Source: Henckelia pumila (Eukaryota > Streptophyta > Magnoliopsida > Lamiales > Gesneriaceae). Taken from it: a stretch of 64,000 bases of DNA. Every line of letters begins with the position of its first letter. The first letter of the stretch is position 1. The translations under genes and the position numbers were made by a program. Of this stretch, positions 10,011 to 20,783 are shown piece by piece. Where the stretch lies: assembly GCF_033568475.1 (NCBI RefSeq), contig NC_133123.1, forward strand, positions 154,147,753 through 154,211,752, given 5' to 3'. The notes beneath the pieces were generated by a model that made no database searches, was not told where the DNA came from, and worked only from the letters and a program-made list of their open reading frames with translations.

Positions 10011-11352
10011 CGTAGATTCCATCATGAAAATGCATAGGCATCTCAGGGAACACCTTGGGTTGCTTCAAACCGAGTTCAACCAGCTTGTCATAAGTGCCGA
10101 TATGGCGGGCAGGTTACAACAAGCTGATCGGATCAAAGTATCCAATCGAATCACAGGATGTATGCAAGCTCAAACTCAACTATGGGCTGCTATTCAAGGG
10201 CCAATTATGCGTGTCATAGAAAAACCACTGGTTTCTCAAAAACAAAAAATACAGCCACCGGTTGAAAAACAATATGTTGAGGATTCTAATACTCAAGAAA
10301 CAAGTGCTAATCTATCATCAGCTTTTGATGATCTAGATAAAGCAACCATTGATGAGGATAACTCATCAAGTCAACCCTCCGCCTTTGGGGTAAAAGAGGA
10401 AGAGATCAATCTTAGGCCCCACACTGACAAGGAAAAATCTAAGATTGATACTAACCCAGCTGTAATTTCTCCATTTCAGGTTTATCAACAAAGATGGGAG
10501 AAATTAAGTACAAGAAGTGAAATCAACCCGATCACTTACAGGGTTGATGTTGCAGGAATATATCCAAGGGTTTGGCTAAAAAACAATGTCAATCCTAAGG
10601 ATGTAAAGCTATGGTATGAATTTGGGGCTCTAGCCTCAGTTTATACAACTTCACCAGGCTTTCAGGAAATATCACAACTACCAAAATGGATTCAGAAAGT
10701 AGTCCAAGAAACATGGGCAAATAATGATCATTTGTACAGAGGAGATGTGCTCGAATTATACTTTTTTAGTACAGCTCCAGAACCAACAGGGAAAGGATCA
10801 CACGAGCCCTTTCATTTCATCAAGCTAAGGAGACCAGACATGAATAATCAAAGATTTATCAAGGATCCTATATCTGAAGAAATACCATTGGTGTCCACCT
10901 TTGGAGAAAATAAAATTTCAACCAGAAGGGCATGGGGTATTTGGGTTTGTCTCACCGAGATGGATAAGGTCAAGTTTCCGTTCAAATTTTATCAAAATTC
11001 TGTGAACGGATCATTCCTGTTAAACACAATGACAGGAAAAATTACGGCTTTTGCAAAAGAACTCTTCGAAAAGAAGAGGAACTTTTTTTGTGGAACAACA
11101 AGCTGTTGGGGAGTAAGCAAACTCGCCGAAAATTTTGAAACATGGCTCATATCGGAAGATGGTCAAAGAATATCTGCCCAGAATGTCCAAACCAGAAGGA
11201 GCCAGAATTCGAAAAAACCTTCAAACCCCAAACGGATCGAAAAGATTTTTCCGAGACAAGTAAAGGTGGACAGGGACCACCAAAACCGCGTTTTCCCAGG
11301 GGCCCACTGCAAAAGCAAAATATGCCCCGACAACAATAAAAAAGGCATGTGA
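9997..11352 (+). CDS. Pararetroviral ORF2 protein, function unknown
   Basis: An uninterrupted 451-residue frame whose ATG lies within the last codons of the RT frame (14-base overlap, different frame). This overlap is typical of compact viral genomes. The N-terminal 60 residues look helical and Gln-rich. A charged Ser/Glu-rich linker follows at about residues 90-150, then a Trp-rich globular part at about 165-390, and a basic tail with Lys/Arg clusters (about 395-445). Florendoviruses carry a second frame at this place with no assigned function, so no role is inferred here. The intact length is notable for an endogenous copy. Confidence 0.72.
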   Translation: MEGSDVDSIMKMHRHLREHLGLLQTEFNQLVISADMAGRLQQADRIKVSNRITGCMQAQTQLWAAIQGPIMRVIEKPLVSQKQKIQPPVEKQYVEDSNTQETSANLSSAFDDLDKATIDEDNSSSQPSAFGVKEEEINLRPHTDKEKSKIDTNPAVISPFQVYQQRWEKLSTRSEINPITYRVDVAGIYPRVWLKNNVNPKDVKLWYEFGALASVYTTSPGFQEISQLPKWIQKVVQETWANNDHLYRGDVLELYFFSTAPEPTGKGSHEPFHFIKLRRPDMNNQRFIKDPISEEIPLVSTFGENKISTRRAWGIWVCLTEMDKVKFPFKFYQNSVNGSFLLNTMTGKITAFAKELFEKKRNFFCGTTSCWGVSKLAENFETWLISEDGQRISAQNVQTRRSQNSKKPSNPKRIEKIFPRQVKVDRDHQNRVFPGAHCKSKICPDNNKKGM

Positions 11353-11380
11353 GGAGAATAAATCTAAAAGAAAAAGTCAA

Positions 11381-11588
11381 GCATGTGACTCCTCCACTAG
11401 TAAAAGATGTCATCGGGCATGTGACTCCCAATAGCAAAAGATGTCATCAATAATGGCATAAAGAATTCAAGACAGCTGTAAGATTCCCTGAAGTTTCTCG
11501 GTGAAACGAGTGGAACTTCGGCTATAAATACAGGATTTTAAGGAAGCTGAAGACATCGATCATTTTCTTCAGTTTTCTTACAAATAAA
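11381..11588 (+). promoter_or_regulatory. Pararetroviral pregenomic RNA promoter with polyadenylation signal
   Basis: A 36-bp period direct repeat (GCATGTGACT...AGATGTCATC) occurs at 11381 and 11417. It is followed by a TATA box CTATAAATAC at 11522-11531 and then AATAAA at 11583-11588. A poly(A) signal shortly downstream of the start of transcription is the usual arrangement in Caulimoviridae. The TGACT/TGTCA elements resemble activation sites in other pararetroviral promoters. Activity is inferred only. Confidence 0.65.
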
Positions 11589-12334
11589 ACATTGTAATAT
11601 TTCTCTTTCTATTGTATTAAGTTTTTACTTTTATGTATTTCAAGAACAAGGCTACTATGAGTAGCTAAACAAGTTATCTCCTCCTCTTCAAAGGAGGTTG
11701 ATTTATGAAATAATATGTTGTCTGAATAAATTTCCGAAGCTCTTCTCTATCATGTTATTTTATTTAAAAAATTAAGCTTTTATTATACGCCCTAAGGTAG
11801 GAAACGAAATAGGGCTGTGCTAGCTGCTGCTGAAGGAGTCTGTGTCAGGAACCATCAGTTGCGATCGCATGGTTTGGTTGTAAGAAACAACCTGTAAAAC
11901 CCGGTGGACATAACTCGGCAACAGTGTGGTCAAAGAGGTATTCTGCTTTAATTTACTGACGGAAGCATGATGGGATTAAGCCTTTAAATTTTAAATAGAG
12001 AAATAAAGGGTAGAATGAACATTATTTAGTTTTAAGGGCAAATTCAAAAAACTATTTAATGAATCAATGATATATTTGGAACATGAAAGGTGAAAAGGAT
12101 ATAATACGAAAAATGAAAAAGATACAGGGATATATTTAGGAATTGTCCCTCAAAAACTTTTATAAAAAAGAACGCCAATATGGAGAAAATTTACTATTCA
12201 TTAATAATGTCTTATAATGGTACTTGAGAAAGAACAAACGAGAAACGACTCTTACAATTTATTTAACTACGAATTTCATTAGCCATGAAATTTCTTACGT
12301 GATAGCAAACATAGATTGATCAAAATGGTGCAAC
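11589..12334. other. Probable viral leader grading into unassigned AT-rich DNA
   Basis: This follows the promoter and contains very short ATG-stop frames, for example the four-codon frame starting at the ATG near 11658, as expected in a pararetroviral leader. No initiator tRNA-Met primer-binding site was found, so the virus boundary cannot be set. From about 12000 nothing recognisable is present. Confidence 0.4.
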
Positions 12335-12726
12335 TTGGAGAGTGATGACGCAATAACGACGTCGGCCAATGCCCGTGCTACTGTACAAAGAAGACGTCAT
12401 GGAACCATCGAAAGGGAACCGTTGAATGAAGCAACAGAAGCGGTGAGCGTCCTCAGCTCTGCAGATAATGATGGCATGCATGTAGCAGCACGGTGCACAA
12501 CCACAATTCCTAAGATTTTTGCATGTGTGGTAAGAAATGATGCAGGATGTGGGCTATTTATAATTTTTTTAGTGGGGTAATCAAATTATTGAGACTTTAT
12601 TAGAGAGACACGTTACATTTTCAAAATGTTTTTTGAGTTTCTTTGATCCTGATTGTTGAGTTTCTCACGTTTAAGGTATTGAATTCATTTAGTTAAATGT
12701 AGTGAATAAATTGATTAAGAAAATTG

Positions 12727-12922
12727 CAAATTGCTCAAAAATCCCCAATGCAAACATGTTTTGCTCTGTACTCCCTAGCCACTTTTTTGTACCACATTTT
12801 TTGTTAATTTGTACCACATCTTGTATGGTTTTGTACCACATATTGTATTGTTTTGTACCACATTTTATGACTAGGGACACCAAAGCAAAATATGTTTGCA
12901 TTTGGGAATTTTTGAGCAAATT
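12727..12922. mobile_element. Small MITE-like element with ~50-bp inverted ends
   Basis: The left arm (12727-12776) begins near TTGCTCAAAAATCCC. It is matched in inverted orientation by 12871-12922, which ends near GGGAATTTTTGAGCAA. The 95-bp centre holds repeats of TTTGTACCACA. The total length is about 196 bp. No clear target duplication was found. Confidence 0.6.
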
Positions 12923-14942
12923 GTCAAAAAAAAAAATATCAATATTAATTTTTTTAATACGTCATAGATATTGGTTAGCTGAGGAATGCGAAGTGTGTCA
13001 TTTGTCTAGGCTGTTTATACAAAAATTAATGATTTCGAGAATATAAGAAATATTTTTGACAACGATTATTTTCAAATTTTAATGATATAAAAATCACATT
13101 TTTATAAATTTATTACAAAAATATTTATTCATTTTATAATTATGAATTTTAAAATTTTAAAATTAATGCGGACAAAATTTTGCAAAAAAATAACTTTAAA
13201 TTTAATGAATATTCATTAAATATAAAAAATGTAGATTAGTGGTTTTGTTTTTAGAAAATCATTTGTTCAGAAATTTATTTCAAAAATATTATAAAATATT
13301 AAAACGTTTTAAATTATTTTAAGTAAAATAGATGTATTTATAATTTGTCATTTAACAAACTATTTAATAGTTTTTTCGACATTATTCATACATACGTCAG
13401 TAAAGCAATGTTGTTAGATGAAAAAGTAACTTTTATATTCGTTAGATTTGTTGTCGATAGGAAATTATCATAAAAAAAAATTCTACTTCATTTTTGCATT
13501 GAATAGAGATTTTCGTTTGATAAAGCACGACCCGGGATGTCCCGTACAAAAGGATCTGCTGCTCAACGCATTTCGGGGAGAACCAGATTATTTGTAAATG
13601 TTTATATATATTTTGAAGTTAAAAGTAATCATAAGTTTAATGAGTATTCACTAATAGAAGCTCACTAACATATAAAACAAGAAGAGAAGAAGTATTTTTT
13701 TTAGAAAATAATATTTTTTAAAATTTTCTCAAAAACATTAGAGATTATTAAAATATTTTAAATTATCTTAAGAAAATTAGATCCATTCATAATTTGTCAT
13801 GTAACAAACTATGCTTTAGTGTTTTTAAAATAAAATATTTAAATTACATGTTCACACTAAAAATATTCAAAGTAAAAAAACAAAAAACACATATCGTTTT
13901 TATGGCTTTATAACAACATATATTTTTAAATATACTCCATATTTTATGTTATAAAGTTATATTCATAATTTCGTATCAAATGTGTTTTATTTTTAAATTT
14001 TAATGTAAATATAATAGTTTATTTAAATTAAAATTTTGAGTTTAATATAAAAATATTTTTATATGGATAAGATAGTGGAACCATATATTAGTTTTGACAA
14101 AGATGAAACTGCAAAATAAAGTTTTAGTTGAGAAATATAAGAATGTGCAATTCATATATAATTCGAAAACCATATATGTGCGGTGTGCCCATCTATTTGG
14201 TAGGAAATTAAAAATAAAAAGAAGATAATATATTAATTTAAATTTATTTAGGACAACAATTATTTTTCAAATGTCATTGTATGTTTTGAAGTTAAATTTA
14301 TTTTGATAATTCTTGTTATTAAAAAAGTAGCTATGTATTCTTAAAGTGATGAGCAATCAAAGTTAAGGGAAAAAAAAGGAAATAGATCAATTTAAAGTAT
14401 TTACGACAAAAATTATTTTTAAAGTTTTTGTGATTCTTAAAATTTTAAAATTAATACGTTCAGAGTATGATCATTTATTAATTTGAAGTTTTTTACGACG
14501 AACCTTGTCATAAGATTAATAGCATATAGTGTGCTGAGTAGTGAGTAGTGTGCTAAGTTTTCACCCATACATATAAAAGATGAAGAGAAGTGTTTTTTTT
14601 TTTTTATCAGTTTGGCTTTATTTACAAAGAAACTTGCTAATAAATATTACGAGTAATCGCAGTTTTTGAAAAATTAGGTATAATTTGAAGAATTATTTAT
14701 TAATGGACTTCTTGGAATAAATAAATAAAGAAATAATGTTCATTATTGAAGGTTTGGAAAAACCTACGAAAAAATTGAAATATCTTAAATATTTTAATAA
14801 ACTTTGGTGGAATTGAAATTTTAGGTAATAAATTACTTATTAGTTTTTTGTAAAAAGAAAAAGAAACTATCGTAGCTGGTCTAATGGAAACAGCATAATC
14901 ATATATTGAAGGTGAAATGTGCAAGTTGATGAACTTTAAAGG
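12923..14942. other. AT-rich intergenic DNA, no gene seen
   Basis: Long A/T tracts with no convincing frame in either strand. The rightmost few hundred bases probably include the 3' non-coding part of the Helitron described below, because the copia element at 14943 split that Helitron. No Helitron 3' hairpin/CTRR end could be fixed. Confidence 0.5.
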
Positions 14943-15755
14943 TGTAAAGTTTGGACAGTATGAAATCACGGAAATACCAGAAATAATATTTTGACTATAA
15001 GAGTTTGTGTTATCTTTCAGTGTTGTCAACACTTCAAGAAAATACTATGCGGCGGAATAATTAAATAACAGAAAAAGTAAATAGCACAAAGAAATTTATA
15101 CAAAAGTATTAAATACTTGTGTGATGCCTCATGGCGAAATAATCACTAAAAAATCAAATTAGTTTACAAAAACCAACTAGTGATTGTATATGAAAAACTA
15201 CTTTTCTCAACAAGTTGAGAAAATAAAAAGACTTCCTAAAAACTAGTAAGAACTAGAATAATAAACCAATAGGAAGTTCTAAACCGAAAAACGAAAACCA
15301 AAGAACCACTTTCAGAACAACACTTCACTCGTGTATTTTTCAGTGTTTCTAACACTACTCAGCAACACAACGTAGCAGTAGTATCTCTTCGGAAATTCTT
15401 CAATGATTTATCTTCAATGCTCCAGATTTTTTTCAGTAATTCTTTATGTATTTTGCTCTCTACGTTTCACTCTTTTCTCTCGTTCTTTCCTCTCTCTTCT
15501 AAACGTTACACCTTCTCCTTTAAATAGAGATTAGAATTTCTTCCATGATTAGAATCCTACAAAATATGGAAACAAAGTTTATTAGGAAATAAACTCTTTT
15601 AATTACAAAGGAATCAAATCTTACTAATCAAAGATAATTATAAATCTTCAAAATATCAAGTCTAGAAAGGCAAAACTTATAAATAAGATCTCGTTGAAAT
15701 TAGGAAAATATCATTAAGGAATTTATGTCTTGCAAGGCAAGTCATATTCCTTTCA
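14943..15755 (-). repeat. copia 3' LTR
   Basis: Direct copy of 20784-21602. On the minus strand it starts TGAAAGGAATATG and ends CTTTACA. A polypurine tract (AAAAAGGGGAAGA on the minus strand, 15757-15769) abuts it. Confidence 0.93.
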
Positions 15756-16241
15756 ATCTTCCCCTTTTTGCCTTTCTGGACAAAACACGCACAAACGAGT
15801 TCCAGTAAACTCCCCCTTAGTTGAAAACCATTTCTCCCCCTGAATAAGTAAGTCTCCCCCTGAATTGAAAATATACACACAGTGTTGTCACTTGTGTTGG
15901 CAACACAAGTAATAACATGTGTAACAGAGTAACACGGGGATCCTACATATTAGAGCAATAAGGGAGTATCATCAGAGTATTACTTAGGGAGTTAAAATGA
16001 AAGCAAAGTAAAAAGATATAAAAATTCAAAGCATTGAGACTAGAGTAAAAGAATATATATATAGACTAAGGATATTGCTTCTTCATCTTTAGCATTTCCA
16101 TCTTCAGTTCAGCATATTTAGTCCAGTATCCAATGTTTCTTTAGTCCAACATCCAAAGTTTCCAGCATCCAAAGTTTGTGAGTTTGTGCCAACTACATCT
16201 CCCTCTTTTTTACCAGAAACATCCAATTCAAGCATCAATAT

Positions 16242-16912
16242 TAGGGGTGGAATCGGGTCGGGACCCGTCCCGTAACCCCCTTACCCGATTCCCGTCCGAT
16301 AGAAATTGAGATTTTTTTTTCTCCCGATCCCGCACCCGAGAATTGTCGGGACCCGAATGTTCCGTCGGATCGGGAGAGGATAATCCCGAATAATATTTTT
16401 TTAAAAAAAATTCTATGTAAATATTTTTTAAAAAAAATTATGAAAAAAATCAAACAATTTCTTAATACATTACAAATAAATTAAAATTTCTTTATATATA
16501 ACTATTAAAAAACTAAAATATTTTTTTAGTACATTACAAATAAACTAAAAAAACTACTTGATTAATAAAAAAATATAATTATTCATAATAATAAAAAAAC
16601 AAAATAAAAATTTATAACTCAATGTTAATATTAAAAAAGATAAATATAAAAAAATTATATGGTATATAATTATAAAACATTAATATTAAAACATAAAATT
16701 AAAAAAAATTATTTTTTAATTAAAAAATATTATTAAAAAATATTATTTTTATATTCGGGTCGGGTCGGGAATCCCGTCGGGAAGAGTTGCCTATCTCGAT
16801 CCCGATCCCGAAATTGATCGGGCCGGGAAAAGTTCGGGACGAAAAAAATTCGGGACGGAAACGGGTCAGGAATCGGGACGGATCGGGATTTATGTAAAAT
16901 TTGCCACCCCTA
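16242..16912. mobile_element. hAT-like non-autonomous element (671 bp) nested in the copia element
   Basis: Ends are TAGGGGTGG and CCACCCCTA, flanked by a perfect 8-bp target duplication ATCAATAT (16234-16241 and 16913-16920). An 8-bp duplication is the hAT hallmark. Subterminal regions are rich in repeats of CGGGTCGGGA and ATCGGGACGG in opposite orientations, and the 350-bp centre is AT-rich. No transposase is encoded. Confidence 0.88.
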
Positions 16913-18201
16913 ATCAATATATACTGAGCCAATAAGGCTTTAGAGTACACAGTGAGTTATCTGGAGAAATCAGTTGCGGGAGCAGTGTAGCGCATAACTT
17001 CAACAGTGTTGACATATTGTGTTGGTAACACTCGACTCAACACTAGATGCAGACCAAGTTAGGTCTATCTTCCTCAATGACAGCAGAAGTAGGCACCAGT
17101 TTAAAAGCCATGTCCTTTTTCAAAATGGTCAGATTTTGCTCAGTAAAACCTCCTCTCATCAAAACAAACTAGTTAGTATCTCATGAGATTAAAAACATAG
17201 TCTTCCAAGTAAGTGAACTAGAAATATTAAACATAGAGTTTGATGTAAAATTGAACAACACAAAACAATGAATGTGATGTTAATCAAATTTGTGCAAAAT
17301 ATAGGGTGAACAAATCATCCAAAAATTTACTATCAACCCTTCACCTTTCAAAAGACCCATGCAAAAACACTTTAAAAACAATGGGTAAACCTTTGAATTT
17401 AAAGAAATAAAATCCAACCAATTATGAAAATAATCCGAGATTCATAGCATCCCAAAAATTCTCATAAACAACTCCACATCGGCTCAACTCCACTAAATCA
17501 TTGTCAATCACAGAATATCAATTTTTAGCAAATAGGGTACTTTACCTTGTTTTGTCCGTTTAGAACTTACAACCCTGAACAAAAAATATTCACAATGTAT
17601 GATATATGCATGACCTAATTTATACCTAAAACAGAATGTAATGATATTAGATCAACAATAAAATGCATGCAAAGTGTGTGCAGTACGTGTTAAGCACTAG
17701 TGTTGGCAACACCTTCCAACAACATTGTAGTCTTCAAAATATTTTGAACGTTTTCACACTTACAGAGCCATGTTTTTCTTTTTTTTTTTTAACTTTGTTC
17801 AGAAGTGGTAGCCTGCACACTAAAAGAACGGTCTTCATTGGACTCCTTTAGGTAGCTTTTTCCAATTTTCTTCCAATTTTAGTTTGATTTTCAAGACATT
17901 GGTCACTGAAATGTTATCAAACTATACTCTAAATTTGTGAAACCACTTTTCATATGGGACAAGATCATGGAATACACGAACATCCCTCAACTACTTCGTG
18001 GTTTAGTTAGAGCACATTTTCATGGCAAGTGTGATCTGAAAATAACTTTGGCAGAAGAACTACAAAGTGTTAGTCAGCATTATCAAACAGTGCAAAACAT
18101 AGAACATTATGAATATGCAGTATAAAGTCCTAAAAATGCACATGCATGATTGGTGTTGTCCTTCAGTGTTGGCAACACTTAGAGACAGCAATCGTGAGTG
18201 C
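16913..18201. other. Non-coding 3' part of the copia element
   Basis: No conserved frame and no recognisable envelope-like gene were seen. It contains several copies of the short palindrome AGTGTTGKCAACACT described in the findings. Confidence 0.6.
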
Positions 18202-18577
18202 TTATAATGAACATAAGCTAAGAAATTTCCTTAGGTTGGAGAATCTCTCAAAATCAAATAATTTTGTGAATATATCTGCCAGTTGGTTTTTTGTTCCAAC
18301 AAACTCAATACGGATCAAACTTTTCTCTACTAAATCTTGAATAAAGTGATGTCCAACATCAATGTGTTTTGTGCGAGAGTGTACGTTGAGATGAGTTATT
18401 TGAAATGTCAATTTCTCTCGAATTATCACAATAAATACTGGCACACAAACACATACTGAGCATAATATCAGGACGAATAATATTCAAACACAACATTCTC
18501 CTAGTAATCTTGCAGTATCCAGTGTTGTCAACACAGTCTACAACACTCTCCTTACACAGATTTTTATTTGAATCCAT
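18202..18577 (-). pseudogene. copia RNase H C-terminal remnant
   Basis: Two overlapping frames (18577-18359 and 18444-18202) carry the end of copia RNase H: IRPDIMLSMCLCA, IYCDNS, then SRTKHIDVGHHFI, VGTKNQLADIFTK and LRKFLSLCSL. The shift between them is a frameshift. The whole RT and the start of RNase H are missing between this piece and the integrase. Confidence 0.8.
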
Positions 18578-18625
18578 AGGTGTCTTCTTTGGCTCAATAT
18601 TAGAGATAAAACAGGAGTGACTTAC

Positions 18626-19609
18626 CTATGAGTACACGGAATTCATGCATACTAACCCACTCATCTTTCGATAGTCAACCTTCTCTTTTCTCCGGGTTTG
18701 TATGTTTCCATGCAAATCTCCAATGATTTGTGATGATGGATGGTTCCTCTGGATTTTACTTGGAATTTCCTTTCCATCATTGTTCACTACACCAACAGAG
18801 TCTTCTGTATAATCAGCATGTTGAGCACCATCCAGTTCTGTCACAGTTAGAGGCAGTGTTGTGTTAAGTGTTGGGCTGAGTGTGACAACACTTGGGACAA
18901 CACTTGAATTTTCTTGAGGTGTGGAAAATTCCAGCAGATCATATATTTCAACGCCAGTTATTTTTCTTTTGATATCTGCAAAATCATCAAACACAACATT
19001 AGCAGATTCAATAATCATCCTAGTTCTTAAGTTAAACATTCGATAGGCACGATTATTATAAGCATATCCAAGAAACAGACACATATAACTTTTGGAATCA
19101 AGTTTAGCTAGGTAATTTTTATCATTCAAAGCATAGCAAATACAGCCAAAAACATGAAAGTATTTGAGGTTTGGTCTCTTTTCCATGAGAATTTCATAGG
19201 ACGTCATCGTTGAACCATTCCTCAAAAACATACGGTTTGAAATATGACATGCTGTATTAAAGGCCTCAACCCAAAACCGTTTTGAAATATTCTTTGAGAT
19301 CAACATCACCCTAGCCATCTCCAACAAAGTTTGATTCTTCCACTCGGCTATGCCATTACATCGAGAAGTCTTTGGAGTAGAGAACTCATATAAAATACCT
19401 TTCTTATTACACAAAGTTGAAAACAAGGAGTTCTCGAATTCCTTACCATGGTCGGTCCTGATTCTTCCTACCTTCAATTTATGTAGGTTAGTAATCCTTG
19501 TGTGTAAATTTTTAAAAGCATTAAAAGCGTCCGACTTCTCTCTAAGAAAACTTACCCATGTGAACTGTGAGAAGTCATCAACACACAAAAGAATACCACT
19601 TACCTCCAT
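18626..19609 (-). pseudogene. copia integrase core
   Basis: 327 codons with the catalytic residues VDDFSQFTWV, RTDHGKEFEN and the Glu in GIAEWKNQTLLEMAR. The usual copia continuation follows (FWVEAFNTACHISNR, YFHVFGCICYALN, FLGYAYNNRAYRMFN). The frame then runs out of conserved sequence near 18680, where reverse transcriptase should begin. Confidence 0.85.
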
Positions 19610-19838
19610 AGCTTTTCAATTCCATAGGACCCATTAAACCTATATGCAAAAGCTCAGGCAGCGTGTTGTTCCAAGTGTTGGTAACACTGGGTACAACACC
19701 CGAGTTTGCTTACCTTTTTTACATGCTTCACAAACATATGGTACCCCAAAGTTCAGATTTGGCATACCTCGGACAACATCACATTTAATTACGCAAATTC
19801 TTCAATGTCTTGAAGCTTGCATGTCCCAACTTTTGATG

Positions 19839-20762
19839 TCATAAATCAAGATCATTCTCTTTCGTGTGTTTGCAGATAAGATCTTCTTCAAGTTGATATA
19901 AGTTATCCACAGATCTTTTACCTGAAATAACACATGAATTATTTTTATCAAATACTTCACAAAGATTCTTATCAAATTTAACATAAAGATCATCATCACA
20001 ATGTTGACTAATGCTAATAAGATTAGCATTTAATCCTTCAACATGTAGAACATTGTGAAGCTTGGGTAGTCCTTCGACATTTAAAGTGCCTTTTCCAACA
20101 TTTTTTCCATTTGTTCCTCCTCCATATGTCACTTTTCCTTTATCCTGTTCAACATAGTCCAAGAGATACTTCTTCAACCCTGTCATGTGGCGTGTACTAC
20201 CACTGTCGAAGTACCATTGACCTGCAATATTAGTATTCAAGGAAGTATAAACAACATTACAGTTGGATTTAACTTTTGGTACCCAAACCTTTTTCTCAGT
20301 ATTTTTCCTCTTGGCAGTGTCCTGGTTCAGTGTTGGCAACACTTGCCTGGTATTCCAGTACATATAGTCATACCTGATCTTGAAATAGTAAGTGTTGAGG
20401 TGACCTTTCTTGTGACAGTAATGATAAACAAACTTACGCTTCCTTTGTTTGGTCCTTAGAACAGGAGCTTGTGCTTTTAATGGATTAGGTTTTTCCTTAG
20501 GATTTGCACTTGGAACACTAGCAGAGTTATTGTTCTCCTTGACAAAAACAGTTTTTGACGACTCCCCTACTTCAAACTTGTTTTTCTCAAAGCCTAGACC
20601 AGCTCTGTCCCTCATCCTTCTGAGATAATCACCAAACTTTCTGTTAAGCAAGAGGATGGATTCGTCCCCTAGATCAGAATCATCGACATCCTGCGCCAAT
20701 TCAACAAGTGATAAATTCATCCTGTCAAAACACAAAAACAGAATCACACTTAGTATCGTCAA
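19839..20762 (-). pseudogene. copia gag and protease region
   Basis: The frame opens near the primer-binding site. It contains a degenerate zinc knuckle around VYHYCHKKGHLNTYYFK, where two of the usual cysteines are Tyr. The copia protease site FDSGSTRHMTG follows, with Arg where Cys is usual. The GKVTYGGGTNGKNVGKGTL and VLHVEGLNANLISISQ stretches are typical of the region before copia integrase. Loss of zinc ligands suggests this copy's gag would be defective. Confidence 0.8.
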
Positions 20763-20783
20763 GTGAATGTCTCTGGCGCCACT

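Larger units (their letters stand above)
8232..11760 (+). mobile_element. Endogenous pararetrovirus (florendovirus-like Caulimoviridae), partial
   Basis: A plus-strand viral segment without LTRs. It has a protease remnant, an RT-RNase H frame, a second overlapping reading frame, and then an intergenic promoter with TATA box and polyadenylation signal. There is no integrase. The two-frame layout with ORF2 after RNase H matches what is known of florendoviruses, which are old viral copies integrated in many plant genomes. The movement and coat protein part is missing here. It was cut off by the gypsy insertion and would be expected left of the window. The frames are broken between protease and RT, so this copy is defective. 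The right edge is uncertain. Genus assignment is by layout and RT style, not by alignment. Confidence 0.75.

Noticed and set aside
12335-12580. 81-residue open frame
   Set aside because: No recognised domain, no splice context, AT-rich intergenic setting.
13525-13545. CGGGATGTCCCG hairpin as a possible Helitron 3' terminus
   Set aside because: No CTRR end at the expected distance in either orientation.
14700-15032. 110-residue minus-strand open frame
   Set aside because: It crosses the copia LTR boundary and target duplication at 14938-14943, so it cannot be an old gene.
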